Assembly (NCBI RefSeq): GCF_037126265.1
Contig: NZ_JAYLLN010000002.1
Span: 1-64,000, forward strand
Origin: Sphingobacterium tenebrionis
Lineage (GTDB): Bacteria > Bacteroidota > Bacteroidia > Sphingobacteriales > Sphingobacteriaceae
DNA: 64,000 nt
Direction: 5' to 3'
Below the pieces are notes generated by a model, which worked only from the letters and a program-made list of their open reading frames with translations, was not told the DNA's origin and searched no databases. Made by a program: the position numbers and the translations under genes. This document shows positions 33,985 to 41,720 of the stretch, one piece after another (position 1 is the first letter of the stretch; each line of letters starts with the position of its first letter).

Positions 33985-34553
33985 TGACATACGTTCCAAG
34001 ATTAAAAGTGAAATATGCGGAGGAAATCCGTACAGCACTTAAAGAGAAGTTCCAATACAAGAGCGTTATGCAAGTTCCTAAATTGGAGAAAATCGTTGTT
34101 TCCCAAGGTATCGGTGCTGCAACAGCTGACAAGAAATTGATCGATAACTCGATTACTGAGTTAACGACTATTACTGGTCAACAAGCAGTTCCTACGAAAT
34201 CGAAGAAGGATATTTCCAACTTCAAATTACGTAAAGGTATGCCAATCGGAGCACGTGTTACTTTGCGTGACAACAACATGTATGAATTCTTAGATCGTTT
34301 GATCGCAGTTTCATTGCCTCGTATCCGTGACTTCCGTGGTATCAACGATAAAGGTTTCGATGGACGTGGTAACTACAACTTAGGTATCACAGAGCAAATC
34401 ATCTTCCCTGAGATCAACATTGACAAGATCAACAAGATCGCAGGTATGGATATTACTTTCGTAACATCTGCTAAGAATGATATCGAAGCTTTAGAGTTAT
34501 TGAAACAATTCGGATTACCATTCAAAAATCAAAACACGAACAACAATGGCTAA
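33984..34553 (+). CDS. rplE: Ribosomal protein L5
   Basis: 189 residues; KKDISNFKLRKGMPIGARVTLR and RIRDFRGINDKGFDGRGNYNLGI are the conserved L5 stretches that bind 5S rRNA and the P-site tRNA. Eight-base overlap with rpsN. Confidence 0.98.
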   Translation: MTYVPRLKVKYAEEIRTALKEKFQYKSVMQVPKLEKIVVSQGIGAATADKKLIDNSITELTTITGQQAVPTKSKKDISNFKLRKGMPIGARVTLRDNNMYEFLDRLIAVSLPRIRDFRGINDKGFDGRGNYNLGITEQIIFPEINIDKINKIAGMDITFVTSAKNDIEALELLKQFGLPFKNQNTNNNG

Positions 34554-34815
34554 AGAAGGAATCAAGGCGCGTGAAGTAAAGCGTCAAAAATTAGTAGCAA
34601 AATTTGCAGAGAAACGTGCGGCATTAAAAGCTGCAGGTGATTACGCTGCATTAGACAAATTGCCTAAGAATGCTTCTCCTGTTCGTTTGCACAACCGTTG
34701 TAAATTAACAGGCCGTCCTAAAGGATATATGCGTCAATTCGGTATCTCTCGTGTAACATTCCGTGAGATGGCATTAGACGGAAAAATCCCAGGGGTGAAA
34801 AAAGCTTCTTGGTAA
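34546..34815 (+). CDS. rpsN: Ribosomal protein S14, long zinc-free form
   Basis: 89 residues, the long C-minus type: only one cysteine (HNRCKLTGRPKGYMR), no CxxC pairs, so it does not bind zinc. Conserved end FREMALDGKIPGVKKASW. Its last codons overlap a promoter-like sequence, and a strong terminator lies just behind it. Confidence 0.97.
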   Translation: MAKEGIKAREVKRQKLVAKFAEKRAALKAAGDYAALDKLPKNASPVRLHNRCKLTGRPKGYMRQFGISRVTFREMALDGKIPGVKKASW

Positions 34816-34838
34816 TTCATAAAAAATTTATACTTTTG
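34809..34838 (+). promoter_or_regulatory. Promoter-like sequence at the rpsN stop
   Basis: TTG (34809-34811), exactly 19 bases, then TACTTTTG (34831-34838), identical in the -7 element to the rplC promoter. Predicted transcription start lies inside the terminator stem that follows. Confidence 0.6.
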
Positions 34839-34878
34839 CCCGGATAAATCGCTCAATGCGATTTATCGGGTTTTTTTT
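34839..34878 (+). terminator. Strong intrinsic terminator inside the ribosomal operon (rpsN-rpsH)
   Basis: Left arm 34839-34852 and right arm 34858-34870 pair over 13 bp with a single bulge, loop TCAAT, then eight T (34871-34878). It is as strong as the operon-end terminators in this window, yet rpsH to rplQ lie downstream with no clear new promoter before rpsH. Confidence 0.85.
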
Positions 34879-34959
34879 GCATTGCAATATTTTTAACAGA
34901 TAGCAGGTCTATTTCTTAGGTTAGAAGATAGAAACCGTTATCATAATTTAATACATATA

Positions 34960-35358
34960 ATGAATACAGATCCAATAGCGGATTACCTTACCCGAGTAAG
35001 GAATGCCATCAAGGCCAACCACAGGGTTGTTGAAATTCCTGCATCGAACCTTAAAAAAGAAATCACAAAAGTTCTTTTCGACAAAGGTTACATTGCTAAT
35101 TACAAATTTATTGAAGAAGGACCTCAAGGTTCGATCAAGATTGCGTTGAAATATCACCCAATTAGCAAAGTACCGGCTATTCGCACATTGACACGTGTGA
35201 GTAAACCTGGTTTAAGAAAGTATGCAAGTGTTGACAACTTACCTCGTGTATTGAATGGTTTAGGAATTGCGATTTTGTCTACTTCTAAAGGAGTAATGTC
35301 AGACAAAGAAGCTGCCGTTCAAAACGTTGGTGGAGAGGTTTTATGTTACATTTATTAA
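34960..35358 (+). CDS. rpsH: Ribosomal protein S8
   Basis: 132 residues; NTDPIADYLTRVRNA start and C-terminal LSTSKGVMSDKEAAVQNVGGEVLCYIY. In enterobacteria S8 represses the spc operon. Here it is separated from rpsN by 144 bases containing a terminator, so it may begin a separate transcription unit. Confidence 0.98.
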   Translation: MNTDPIADYLTRVRNAIKANHRVVEIPASNLKKEITKVLFDKGYIANYKFIEEGPQGSIKIALKYHPISKVPAIRTLTRVSKPGLRKYASVDNLPRVLNGLGIAILSTSKGVMSDKEAAVQNVGGEVLCYIY

Positions 35359-35378
35359 TCTAGGAAAAAAACACAAAA

Positions 35379-35933
35379 ATGTCAAGAATTGGAAAAGCGC
35401 CAATCGCTATCCCTTCGGGAGTATCGATTACAGTTTCAGACAAGAACCTGGTAACTGTTAAAGGCCCTAAAGGTGAGTTATCACAACAAGTAGACAGAGA
35501 CATTACGGTACAACAAGAAGATGGTAACATCGTCGTAACTCGTCCTACAGAACAAAAGAAACACAAAGCATTACACGGATTATACCGCGCCCTGTTGAAC
35601 AACATGGTGGTAGGTGTAACAGAAGGGTACAAAACTACACAAGAGTTAGTGGGTGTTGGTTACCGTGCATCAAACACTGGTAATACATTAGAATTAACTT
35701 TAGGATTCTCTCACCAGATTGTATTCGTATTGCCAAAGGAAATTACTGTAACAACAACTGCTGAAAAAGGAAAGAACCCAACGATCACGTTGGAGTCTAC
35801 CGACAAACAATTGATCGGACAGATCGCGGCTAAGATCCGTAGCTTCCGTAAGCCAGAGCCATACAAAGGTAAAGGTATCAAGTTTGCGGGTGAAGTATTA
35901 AGAAGAAAAGCAGGTAAATCAGCTAAAAAATAA
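35379..35933 (+). CDS. rplF: Ribosomal protein L6
   Basis: 184 residues, two repeated L6 folds, with SRIGKAPIAIPSGV at the start and the PEPYKGKGIKFAGEVLRRKAGKS signature at the end. Five bases before rplR. Confidence 0.98.
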   Translation: MSRIGKAPIAIPSGVSITVSDKNLVTVKGPKGELSQQVDRDITVQQEDGNIVVTRPTEQKKHKALHGLYRALLNNMVVGVTEGYKTTQELVGVGYRASNTGNTLELTLGFSHQIVFVLPKEITVTTTAEKGKNPTITLESTDKQLIGQIAAKIRSFRKPEPYKGKGIKFAGEVLRRKAGKSAKK

Positions 35934-35938
35934 AAACC

Positions 35939-36292
35939 ATGGCAGGAATTAAATCAGCTCGTAGAGAGCGAATCAAAAAAGGAATCAGAAAACACCTGGC
36001 TGGATCAACAGAACGTCCACGTTTAACAGTTTTCAGAAGCAATAAAGGTATCTACGCACAGATTATTGATGATGTAAATGGTAAAACTTTAGCATCTGCA
36101 TCTTCAAACTCTAAAGACTTTGCGGCATCAGGCAACAAAGTAGAGCAATCTAAAGCTGTTGGAAAATTAGTTGCAGAGAAAGCGATCGCAGCAGGAATTA
36201 GCAAAGTAGTTTTTGACCGTAATGGGTACTTATACCACGGCCGTGTTAAGTCATTGGCTGAGGGTGCTCGCGAAGGCGGTTTAGACTTTTAA
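35939..36292 (+). CDS. rplR: Ribosomal protein L18
   Basis: 117 residues; RRERIKKGIRKHLAGSTERPRLTVFRSNKGIYAQIIDD is the 5S-rRNA-binding N-terminal part, YHGRVKSLAEGAREGGLDF the usual end. Thirteen bases before rpsE. Confidence 0.98.
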   Translation: MAGIKSARRERIKKGIRKHLAGSTERPRLTVFRSNKGIYAQIIDDVNGKTLASASSNSKDFAASGNKVEQSKAVGKLVAEKAIAAGISKVVFDRNGYLYHGRVKSLAEGAREGGLDF

Positions 36293-36305
36293 TCAATTAA
36301 GGAAA

Positions 36306-36824
36306 ATGGCATTAAGCAATATTAAAAGAGTAAAATCAAGCGAGATTGAATTAAAAGATCGCTTAGTAAGCATCCAACGTGTAGCGAAAGTAACTAAAGG
36401 TGGTCGTACATTTAGTTTTTCAGCTATCGTGGTAGTTGGAGATGAGAATGGTATCGTAGGATACGGATTAGGAAAAGCTAAAGAGGTTACTGAAGCGATC
36501 ACTAAAGGTATCGACGATGCGAAAAAGAACTTGGTAAAAGTTCCTATCATCAAAGGTACAGTACCTCACGAACAATACGGTAAATACTCTGGTGGTTCAG
36601 TTTTGATTAAACCAGCGGTAAGTGGTACAGGAGTTCTAGCGGGTGGTGCTATGCGCGCCGTGTTAGAGTCTGCAGGTATCAAAGACGTATTGGCGAAATC
36701 ATTAGGATCATCAAACCCACACAACGTGGTTAAAGCAACAATCGATGCATTGGCAAACATGCGTGATGCGTATACTGTTGCACAACAACGCGGTGTCGAT
36801 TTAAACAAAGTATTTAACGGTTAA
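36306..36824 (+). CDS. rpsE: Ribosomal protein S5
   Basis: 172 residues; the double-stranded RNA binding-like domain ELKDRLVSIQRVAKVTKGGRTFSFSAIVVVGDENG precedes the C-terminal S5 domain (SGGSVLIKPAVSGTGVLAGGAMRAVLESAGI). It acts in decoding fidelity. Four bases before rpmD. Confidence 0.98.
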   Translation: MALSNIKRVKSSEIELKDRLVSIQRVAKVTKGGRTFSFSAIVVVGDENGIVGYGLGKAKEVTEAITKGIDDAKKNLVKVPIIKGTVPHEQYGKYSGGSVLIKPAVSGTGVLAGGAMRAVLESAGIKDVLAKSLGSSNPHNVVKATIDALANMRDAYTVAQQRGVDLNKVFNG

Positions 36825-36828
36825 TATC

Positions 36829-37008
36829 ATGGCAAAAATCAAAATTACCCAGATAAAGAGCGTTATCGACAGAAGCGAGCGCCAAAAGAAAACTATTGAG
36901 GCATTAGGTTTGAAACGTATCAACCACTCAGTAGAAGTTGAAGCTACAGCAGCGATCATTGGTATGGTTCGTAAAGTGAACCACCTAGTTGCAGTAGAGG
37001 CAATCTAA
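36829..37008 (+). CDS. rpmD: Ribosomal protein L30
   Basis: 59 residues, a short gene easily missed. It starts MAKIKITQIKSVIDRSERQK and has the conserved GLKRINHSVEV...GMVRKVNHLVAVE. Position between S5 and L15 is canonical. A 112-base gap with a 14-bp hairpin follows. Confidence 0.96.
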   Translation: MAKIKITQIKSVIDRSERQKKTIEALGLKRINHSVEVEATAAIIGMVRKVNHLVAVEAI

Positions 37009-37016
37009 GAATTTCC

Positions 37017-37049
37017 AAATGGAAGGGATACTCACTATCCTTTCCATTT
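37017..37049 (+). other. 14-bp hairpin between rpmD and rplO
   Basis: Left arm 37017-37030 pairs with 37036-37049 over 14 positions (one G-T pair) around the loop CTCAC. Only a short T stretch follows (TTTTG), so it may be a partial terminator or a processing site. Confidence 0.65.
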
Positions 37050-37120
37050 TGTTAATACTATTTTTTAATTGTTACTACCTGTTTAGTGAGAGCGAAGGGG
37101 TAACATCATTCAACAAGAAA

Positions 37121-37567
37121 ATGAATTTAAGTAATTTAAGACCAGCAGCTGGTTCAACGAAAACAAGAAAACGTATTGGTCGTGGTCAAGGATCTGGACG
37201 TGGTGGTACTTCCACTCGTGGTCACAAAGGAGCAGGATCTCGTTCAGGTAACTCTACGAAGATCGGTTTCGAAGGTGGTCAGATGCCTTTGCAACGTCGT
37301 GTGCCTAAATTTGGTTTCAAAAACCACAACCGTGTAGAGTATGTAGGTATTAACTTAGATGTATTACAAGGTTTAGTGGAGAAACACAATTTAACTTCGG
37401 TTGATTTTGAAGCATTACGTGTTCACGGATTGGTGTCAAAGAATGATTTGATCAAGATCTTAGGACGTGGTGAATTCACTGCAAAAGTAGAAGTTAAAGC
37501 ACATGCATTTTCAGCTTCAGCTCAAAAAGCTATCGAAGCAGCAGGCGGTTCTATCGTTAAATTGTAA
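37121..37567 (+). CDS. rplO: Ribosomal protein L15
   Basis: 148 residues from the ATG at 37121. An in-frame ATG at 37019 would add 34 hydrophobic residues encoded by the hairpin region and is rejected. MNLSNLRPAAGSTKTRKRIGRGQGSGRGGTSTRGHKG is the typical glycine-rich start and GFEGGQMPLQRRVPKFGF the family signature. Six bases before secY. Confidence 0.97.
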   Translation: MNLSNLRPAAGSTKTRKRIGRGQGSGRGGTSTRGHKGAGSRSGNSTKIGFEGGQMPLQRRVPKFGFKNHNRVEYVGINLDVLQGLVEKHNLTSVDFEALRVHGLVSKNDLIKILGRGEFTAKVEVKAHAFSASAQKAIEAAGGSIVKL

Positions 37568-37573
37568 TACTAC

Positions 37574-38920
37574 ATGAAGAAACTAATCACAACCTTAACC
37601 AATATATGGAAGATAGACGAATTACGTAATCGTATTTTGAATACGTTACTATTTCTTCTAATATACCGCATCGGATGTCACGTGGTATTACCAGGTGTAG
37701 ATCCAGATGCTCTGGTACAAAATAGGGAAGGTGGTAATGACATTCTTAACCTGATCAATATGTTCGCCGGAGGTTCATTCTCCCGTGCGGCTATTTTTGC
37801 GTTAGGGGTAATGCCATACATCTCTGCTTCTATCGTTGTGCAGCTATTGGGGATTGCTGTTCCTGCATTTCAAAAGATGCAGAAAGAAGGAGAGTCTGGT
37901 CGTAAGAAAATGACACAGATCACACGCTACCTAACCGTGGCAATTACGTTGGTTCAAGCAGTTGCTTATGTGAAGACTCAAATCGGTCCTGAAGCTAAAA
38001 CAATTGCAGATCCTATGTTCTCCATTCTTTCCGCTATCGTTTTGACAGCAGGTACATTGTTTGTGATGTGGCTTGGTGAGAAAATTACGGATAAAGGTAT
38101 TGGAAATGGTATCTCCTTGATCATCATGGCAGGTATTATTGCTCAATTACCGGCAGGTATTACTGCTGAATGGGCATCTCGTATGACCCAAGGTGGTGGT
38201 GGTCCGATTCCATTGTTGATCGAATTCGTTGCCTTATTCTTTGTTGTGATCTTTACGATCCTTATCGTACAAGGTGTTCGCAAGATCCCTGTACAGTATG
38301 CGAAGAAAATTGTGGGTAACAAACAGATTGGTGGAGTTCGTCAGTATATTCCTCTGAAGGTAAATGCGGCAGGTGTAATGCCGATTATCTTCGCTCAGGC
38401 AATCATGTTTCTACCTATGTCTTTAACCCAGTTCTTTCCGAATGTGCAATCAGACTTTTTGACTTCGTTGAGTAACTATACATCCGTTACGTATAATGTG
38501 GTATTTGCTTTATTGATCATTGCATTTACTTTCTTCTATACCGCGATTATGGTTAATCCGCAGCAAATGTCAGAAGACATGAAGAAGAACGGAGGTTTCA
38601 TCCCTGGCGTTAAACCAGGTTATGAAACAAACTTATTTATTGATAACGTCATCTCTCATATTACATTCCCAGGGGCAATCTTCGTTGCGATTATTGCCAT
38701 CTTACCTGCGATTGCTACTTTGTTCGGTGTGAACAATCAATTTGCACATTTCTATGGCGGTACCTCCCTTTTGATTTTGGTGGGTGTTGTTCTGGATACC
38801 ATTCAACAAATTGAATCGCACTTATTGATGCGTCACTACGACGGATTGATGAAAACGGGTAGAGTTAAAGGAAGAAGTACGGCTAGTACTGTGGAAGGTT
38901 ACGATCAATCAGCATTATAA
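37574..38920 (+). CDS. secY: Protein translocase subunit SecY
   Basis: 448 residues with ten predicted membrane helices (first at about 19-36, second around 75-95). The conserved GIGNGISLIIMAGI segment near 182 and the cytoplasmic loop QGVRKIPVQYAKK near 234 are present. It forms the SecYEG channel. Standard place after rplO; map follows by 6 bases. Confidence 0.98.
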   Translation: MKKLITTLTNIWKIDELRNRILNTLLFLLIYRIGCHVVLPGVDPDALVQNREGGNDILNLINMFAGGSFSRAAIFALGVMPYISASIVVQLLGIAVPAFQKMQKEGESGRKKMTQITRYLTVAITLVQAVAYVKTQIGPEAKTIADPMFSILSAIVLTAGTLFVMWLGEKITDKGIGNGISLIIMAGIIAQLPAGITAEWASRMTQGGGGPIPLLIEFVALFFVVIFTILIVQGVRKIPVQYAKKIVGNKQIGGVRQYIPLKVNAAGVMPIIFAQAIMFLPMSLTQFFPNVQSDFLTSLSNYTSVTYNVVFALLIIAFTFFYTAIMVNPQQMSEDMKKNGGFIPGVKPGYETNLFIDNVISHITFPGAIFVAIIAILPAIATLFGVNNQFAHFYGGTSLLILVGVVLDTIQQIESHLLMRHYDGLMKTGRVKGRSTASTVEGYDQSAL

Positions 38921-38926
38921 TTCTGA

Positions 38927-39709
38927 ATGTCTAAAGTATATTATAAAACAGCAGAAGAGATTGAGCAGGTGCGGGAGTCAGCAAATGTACTCTCGCAATT
39001 GCTTGCTGAAATTGCTGGAATCATTGAGCCTGGGGTAACCACGCTTTCACTTGATAAGTTCGCGTTTGATTTTATCAGTGATCATAAGGGTACACCAGCA
39101 TTCCTAAATTACCATGGGTTTCCATATTCACTATGTATCTCGGTAAACGATCAGATCGTTCATGGATTTCCAAGTGACTATGCACTTCAAGAAGGGGATA
39201 TTGTTTCCGTAGATGGCGGTGTTAACCTGAATGGTTTCATTAGTGATTCTGCTTATACTTTTGCAGTCGGAGAAGTATCTGATGAGGCGAAACAATTGCT
39301 TGAAGTTACCAAGGCTTCTTTATATGCCGGTATTGAGCAAGCAGTTGCTGGAAAAAGAGTAGGTGATATTTCATCTGCAGTTCAAGAATACGTTCAACCT
39401 TATCATTACGGAATCGTCCGTGAATTGGTAGGGCATGGAGTAGGTTTTCACTTACATGAAAAACCAGAAGTTCCGAATTACGGAAAACGTGGTTCTGGAC
39501 CAAAATTGGAAGAAGGTTTGGTGATCTGTATCGAACCGATGATCAATGCGGGAAAGGCCGGCGTTAAATTTTGGGATGATGGCTGGACGGTAAGCACAGT
39601 GGATGGTAAGCTTTCTGCTCACTTTGAACAGATGGTTGCTATCCGAAAAGGCGCTCCAGATGTGTTGTTGAATTTTGAAGCAATAGAGAAAGTTTTAGAG
39701 AAAAAGTAA
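38927..39709 (+). CDS. map: Methionine aminopeptidase, type I
   Basis: 260 residues. Metal ligands can be placed: D in VSVDGGVNL near 95, D in FISDSAYTF near 106, H in GHGVGFHLHEKPEVPNYG near 169, E in CIEPMIN near 202 and E in HFEQMVAI near 234. It removes the initiator methionine at the ribosome exit. No zinc-finger extension. Lies between secY and infA, as in many bacteria. Confidence 0.97.
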   Translation: MSKVYYKTAEEIEQVRESANVLSQLLAEIAGIIEPGVTTLSLDKFAFDFISDHKGTPAFLNYHGFPYSLCISVNDQIVHGFPSDYALQEGDIVSVDGGVNLNGFISDSAYTFAVGEVSDEAKQLLEVTKASLYAGIEQAVAGKRVGDISSAVQEYVQPYHYGIVRELVGHGVGFHLHEKPEVPNYGKRGSGPKLEEGLVICIEPMINAGKAGVKFWDDGWTVSTVDGKLSAHFEQMVAIRKGAPDVLLNFEAIEKVLEKK

Positions 39710-39739
39710 TTGGTTTTCAATTATTTTTATTTATCTTTG
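39710..39739 (+). promoter_or_regulatory. Internal promoter before infA
   Basis: TTG (39710-39712, right after the map stop), exactly 19 bases, then TATCTTTG (39732-39739). It would allow infA-rpmJ-rpsM and downstream genes to be expressed separately. Confidence 0.65.
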
Positions 39740-39781
39740 CACTCCTGTTTGCGGGTTAATACATAAAATAAAACGGTATAT

Positions 39782-40000
39782 ATGGCTAAACAAGCCTCAA
39801 TAGAACAAGACGGCATCATAAAAGAAGCACTTTCTAATGCAATGTTTCGCGTAGAATTAGAGAATGGGCATGAGATCATTGCCCACATTTCTGGTAAAAT
39901 GCGTATGCATTATATTAAGATTTTACCTGGAGATAAAGTAAAGCTTGAAATGTCTCCTTATGATTTAACAAAAGGAAGAATTACATACCGCTATAAATAA
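39782..40000 (+). CDS. infA: Translation initiation factor IF-1
   Basis: 72 residues, OB fold: AKQASIEQDGIIKEALSNAMFRVELENGHEIIAHISGKMRMHYIKILPGDKV is unmistakable. It blocks the A site during initiation. 72 bases after map, with its own promoter-like sequence. Confidence 0.98.
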   Translation: MAKQASIEQDGIIKEALSNAMFRVELENGHEIIAHISGKMRMHYIKILPGDKVKLEMSPYDLTKGRITYRYK

Positions 40001-40040
40001 GAATTTTTTCTTGGAATAGCTTTTAAAAATAATACTCAAG

Positions 40041-40157
40041 ATGAAAGTTAGAGCATCAATTAAAAAACGTAGCGCGGATTGTAAGATTATCCGTCGTAAA
40101 GGAAAAGTTTTCGTAATCAATAAAAAGAACCCTAAGTTCAAACAACGTCAGGGTTAA
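40041..40157 (+). CDS. rpmJ: Ribosomal protein L36, zinc-free form
   Basis: 38 residues, too short for many gene finders. It begins MKVRASIKKRSADCKIIRRK and ends KFKQRQG. Of the four zinc ligands of the classical form (C11, C14, C27, H33) only C14 is kept, so it cannot bind zinc in the usual way. Canonical position between infA and rpsM. Confidence 0.95.
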   Translation: MKVRASIKKRSADCKIIRRKGKVFVINKKNPKFKQRQG

Positions 40158-40184
40158 TTTTAACATAATCGCTTAAAATATTAT

Positions 40185-40562
40185 ATGGCAAGGATCGCAG
40201 GTATAGATTTACCTAAAAACAAAAGAGGTGTTATTGGCCTTACCTATATTTTTGGTATTGGTCGCAACACTGCTGCTTATATCCTAGAGAAAGCAGGCAT
40301 CAGTGAAGACGTGAAAGTTCAAGAGTGGAATGATGATCAATTAGCAGCTATTCGTACTATCATCAATGATGAGATCAAAGTAGAAGGTGCTTTACGTTCA
40401 GAAGTACAATTGAACATTAAACGTTTGATGGATATTGGATGTTACCGTGGACTACGTCACCGTAAGCACCTTCCAGTTCGTGGACAACGTACTAAGAATA
40501 ACTCTCGTACGAGAAAAGGTAAACGTAAGACAGTTGCAAACAAGAAAAAAGCTACTAAATAA
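40185..40562 (+). CDS. rpsM: Ribosomal protein S13
   Basis: 125 residues; ARIAGIDLPKNKRGVIGLTYIFGIG at the start, RGLRHRKHLPVRGQRTKNNSRTRKG near the end. It contacts the P-site tRNA and L5. Ten bases before rpsK. Confidence 0.98.
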   Translation: MARIAGIDLPKNKRGVIGLTYIFGIGRNTAAYILEKAGISEDVKVQEWNDDQLAAIRTIINDEIKVEGALRSEVQLNIKRLMDIGCYRGLRHRKHLPVRGQRTKNNSRTRKGKRKTVANKKKATK

Positions 40563-40572
40563 TAAGTAAGAA

Positions 40573-40962
40573 ATGGCTAAAAGTAAAAAAGTTACTAAAA
40601 AACGTATCGTAGTTATCGAGCCTGTAGGACAAGCTCATATCAACGCTACTTTTAACAACATCATCGTAACTTTGACTAATAATCAAGGTCAAACAATTTC
40701 ATGGTCATCAGCTGGTAAAATGGGATTCAAAGGTTCAAAAAAGAATACTCCATACGCTGCTGGTCAAGCTGCAAGTGATTGCGGGAAAGTTGCTTACGAC
40801 TTAGGATTACGTAAAGTTGAAGTTTTCGTAAAAGGACCGGGTGCAGGCCGTGAGTCAGCTATCCGTTCACTGCAAACAGTTGGTATCGACGTTACAACAA
40901 TCAAGGATATTACTCCACTTCCTCACAACGGTTGTCGTCCTCCAAAACGCAGAAGAGTTTAA
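40573..40962 (+). CDS. rpsK: Ribosomal protein S11
   Basis: 129 residues, with GQAHINATFNNIIVTLTNNQGQ and the end DITPLPHNGCRPPKRRRV. Platform protein of the 30S subunit. A 67-base gap with a weak TCAGC/GCTGA hairpin precedes rpsD. Confidence 0.98.
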   Translation: MAKSKKVTKKRIVVIEPVGQAHINATFNNIIVTLTNNQGQTISWSSAGKMGFKGSKKNTPYAAGQAASDCGKVAYDLGLRKVEVFVKGPGAGRESAIRSLQTVGIDVTTIKDITPLPHNGCRPPKRRRV

Positions 40963-41029
40963 TAACAATATTTGTTTAAGATAAGATTCGTCAGCTATAG
41001 GCTGATAGATACTTCAAACAGCACAAGAA

Positions 41030-41638
41030 ATGGCAAGATATACAGGACCTAAGTCCAAAATAGCTCGTAAATTTAGAGAGCCAATTTTCGGCCCAGATAA
41101 GGCCTTAGAGAAAAAGAATTATCCTCCAGGTCAACATGGACCATCAAAAAGAAGAGGTAAACAATCTGAATACGCAATTCAGTTGTTAGAAAAGCAAAAA
41201 GCAAAATATACTTACGGAGTTTTAGAGCGTCAGTTCTCTAACTTATTCGTAAAAGCGGCAGCTAAACAAGGTATTACTGGTGAGAACTTCTTGAAATTAT
41301 TAGAAGCACGTTTAGATAATATCGTTTACCGTTTAGGAATTGCTCCTACACGTTCAGCTGCGCGTCAATTAGTATCGCACAAACACATTACAGTTAACGG
41401 CGAAGTTGTTAACATTCCATCATATAGTGTTCGCCCAGGTGACGTAGTTGCCGTTCGCGAGCGTTCTCAATCTCTTGAGGCTATCGTTAATTCCGTAGCT
41501 GGAAGAAAAATCAACAAATTTGGTTGGTTAGAGTGGAATGCAAATGAGCTTAAAGGTACTTTCTTAAGCTACCCTGAAAGAGCAGACATTCCTGAGAACA
41601 TTAAAGAAAACTTAATTGTAGAGTTGTACTCTAAATAA
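41030..41638 (+). CDS. rpsD: Ribosomal protein S4, cysteine-free
   Basis: 202 residues; the N-terminal region lacks the CxxC zinc knuckle. The S4 RNA-binding domain is LEARLDNIVYRLGIAPTRSAARQLVSHKHITVNGEVVNIPSY near 92-133. S4 starts 16S rRNA assembly and in many bacteria represses the alpha operon. A 14-bp hairpin follows before rpoA. Confidence 0.98.
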   Translation: MARYTGPKSKIARKFREPIFGPDKALEKKNYPPGQHGPSKRRGKQSEYAIQLLEKQKAKYTYGVLERQFSNLFVKAAAKQGITGENFLKLLEARLDNIVYRLGIAPTRSAARQLVSHKHITVNGEVVNIPSYSVRPGDVVAVRERSQSLEAIVNSVAGRKINKFGWLEWNANELKGTFLSYPERADIPENIKENLIVELYSK

Positions 41639-41644
41639 TAATTG

Positions 41645-41687
41645 ATAACAACATGCATTTCATAAGGAGATGCATGTTGTTATTTTC
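41645..41687 (+). terminator. Hairpin with T run between rpsD and rpoA
   Basis: Perfect 14-bp inverted repeat ATAACAACATGCAT (41645-41658) / ATGCATGTTGTTAT (41670-41683), 11-base loop, then TTTT. A likely attenuator or partial terminator within the alpha operon. Confidence 0.7.
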
Positions 41688-41720
41688 TCATGTATAGTAA
41701 ATAAACTTAAAAGAACATAA

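Noticed and set aside
37019..37120. Longer rplO start giving a hydrophobic 34-residue N-terminus
   Set aside because: The added part is encoded by the 14-bp hairpin region, is unlike any L15, and the ATG at 37121 gives the usual MNLSNLRP start.
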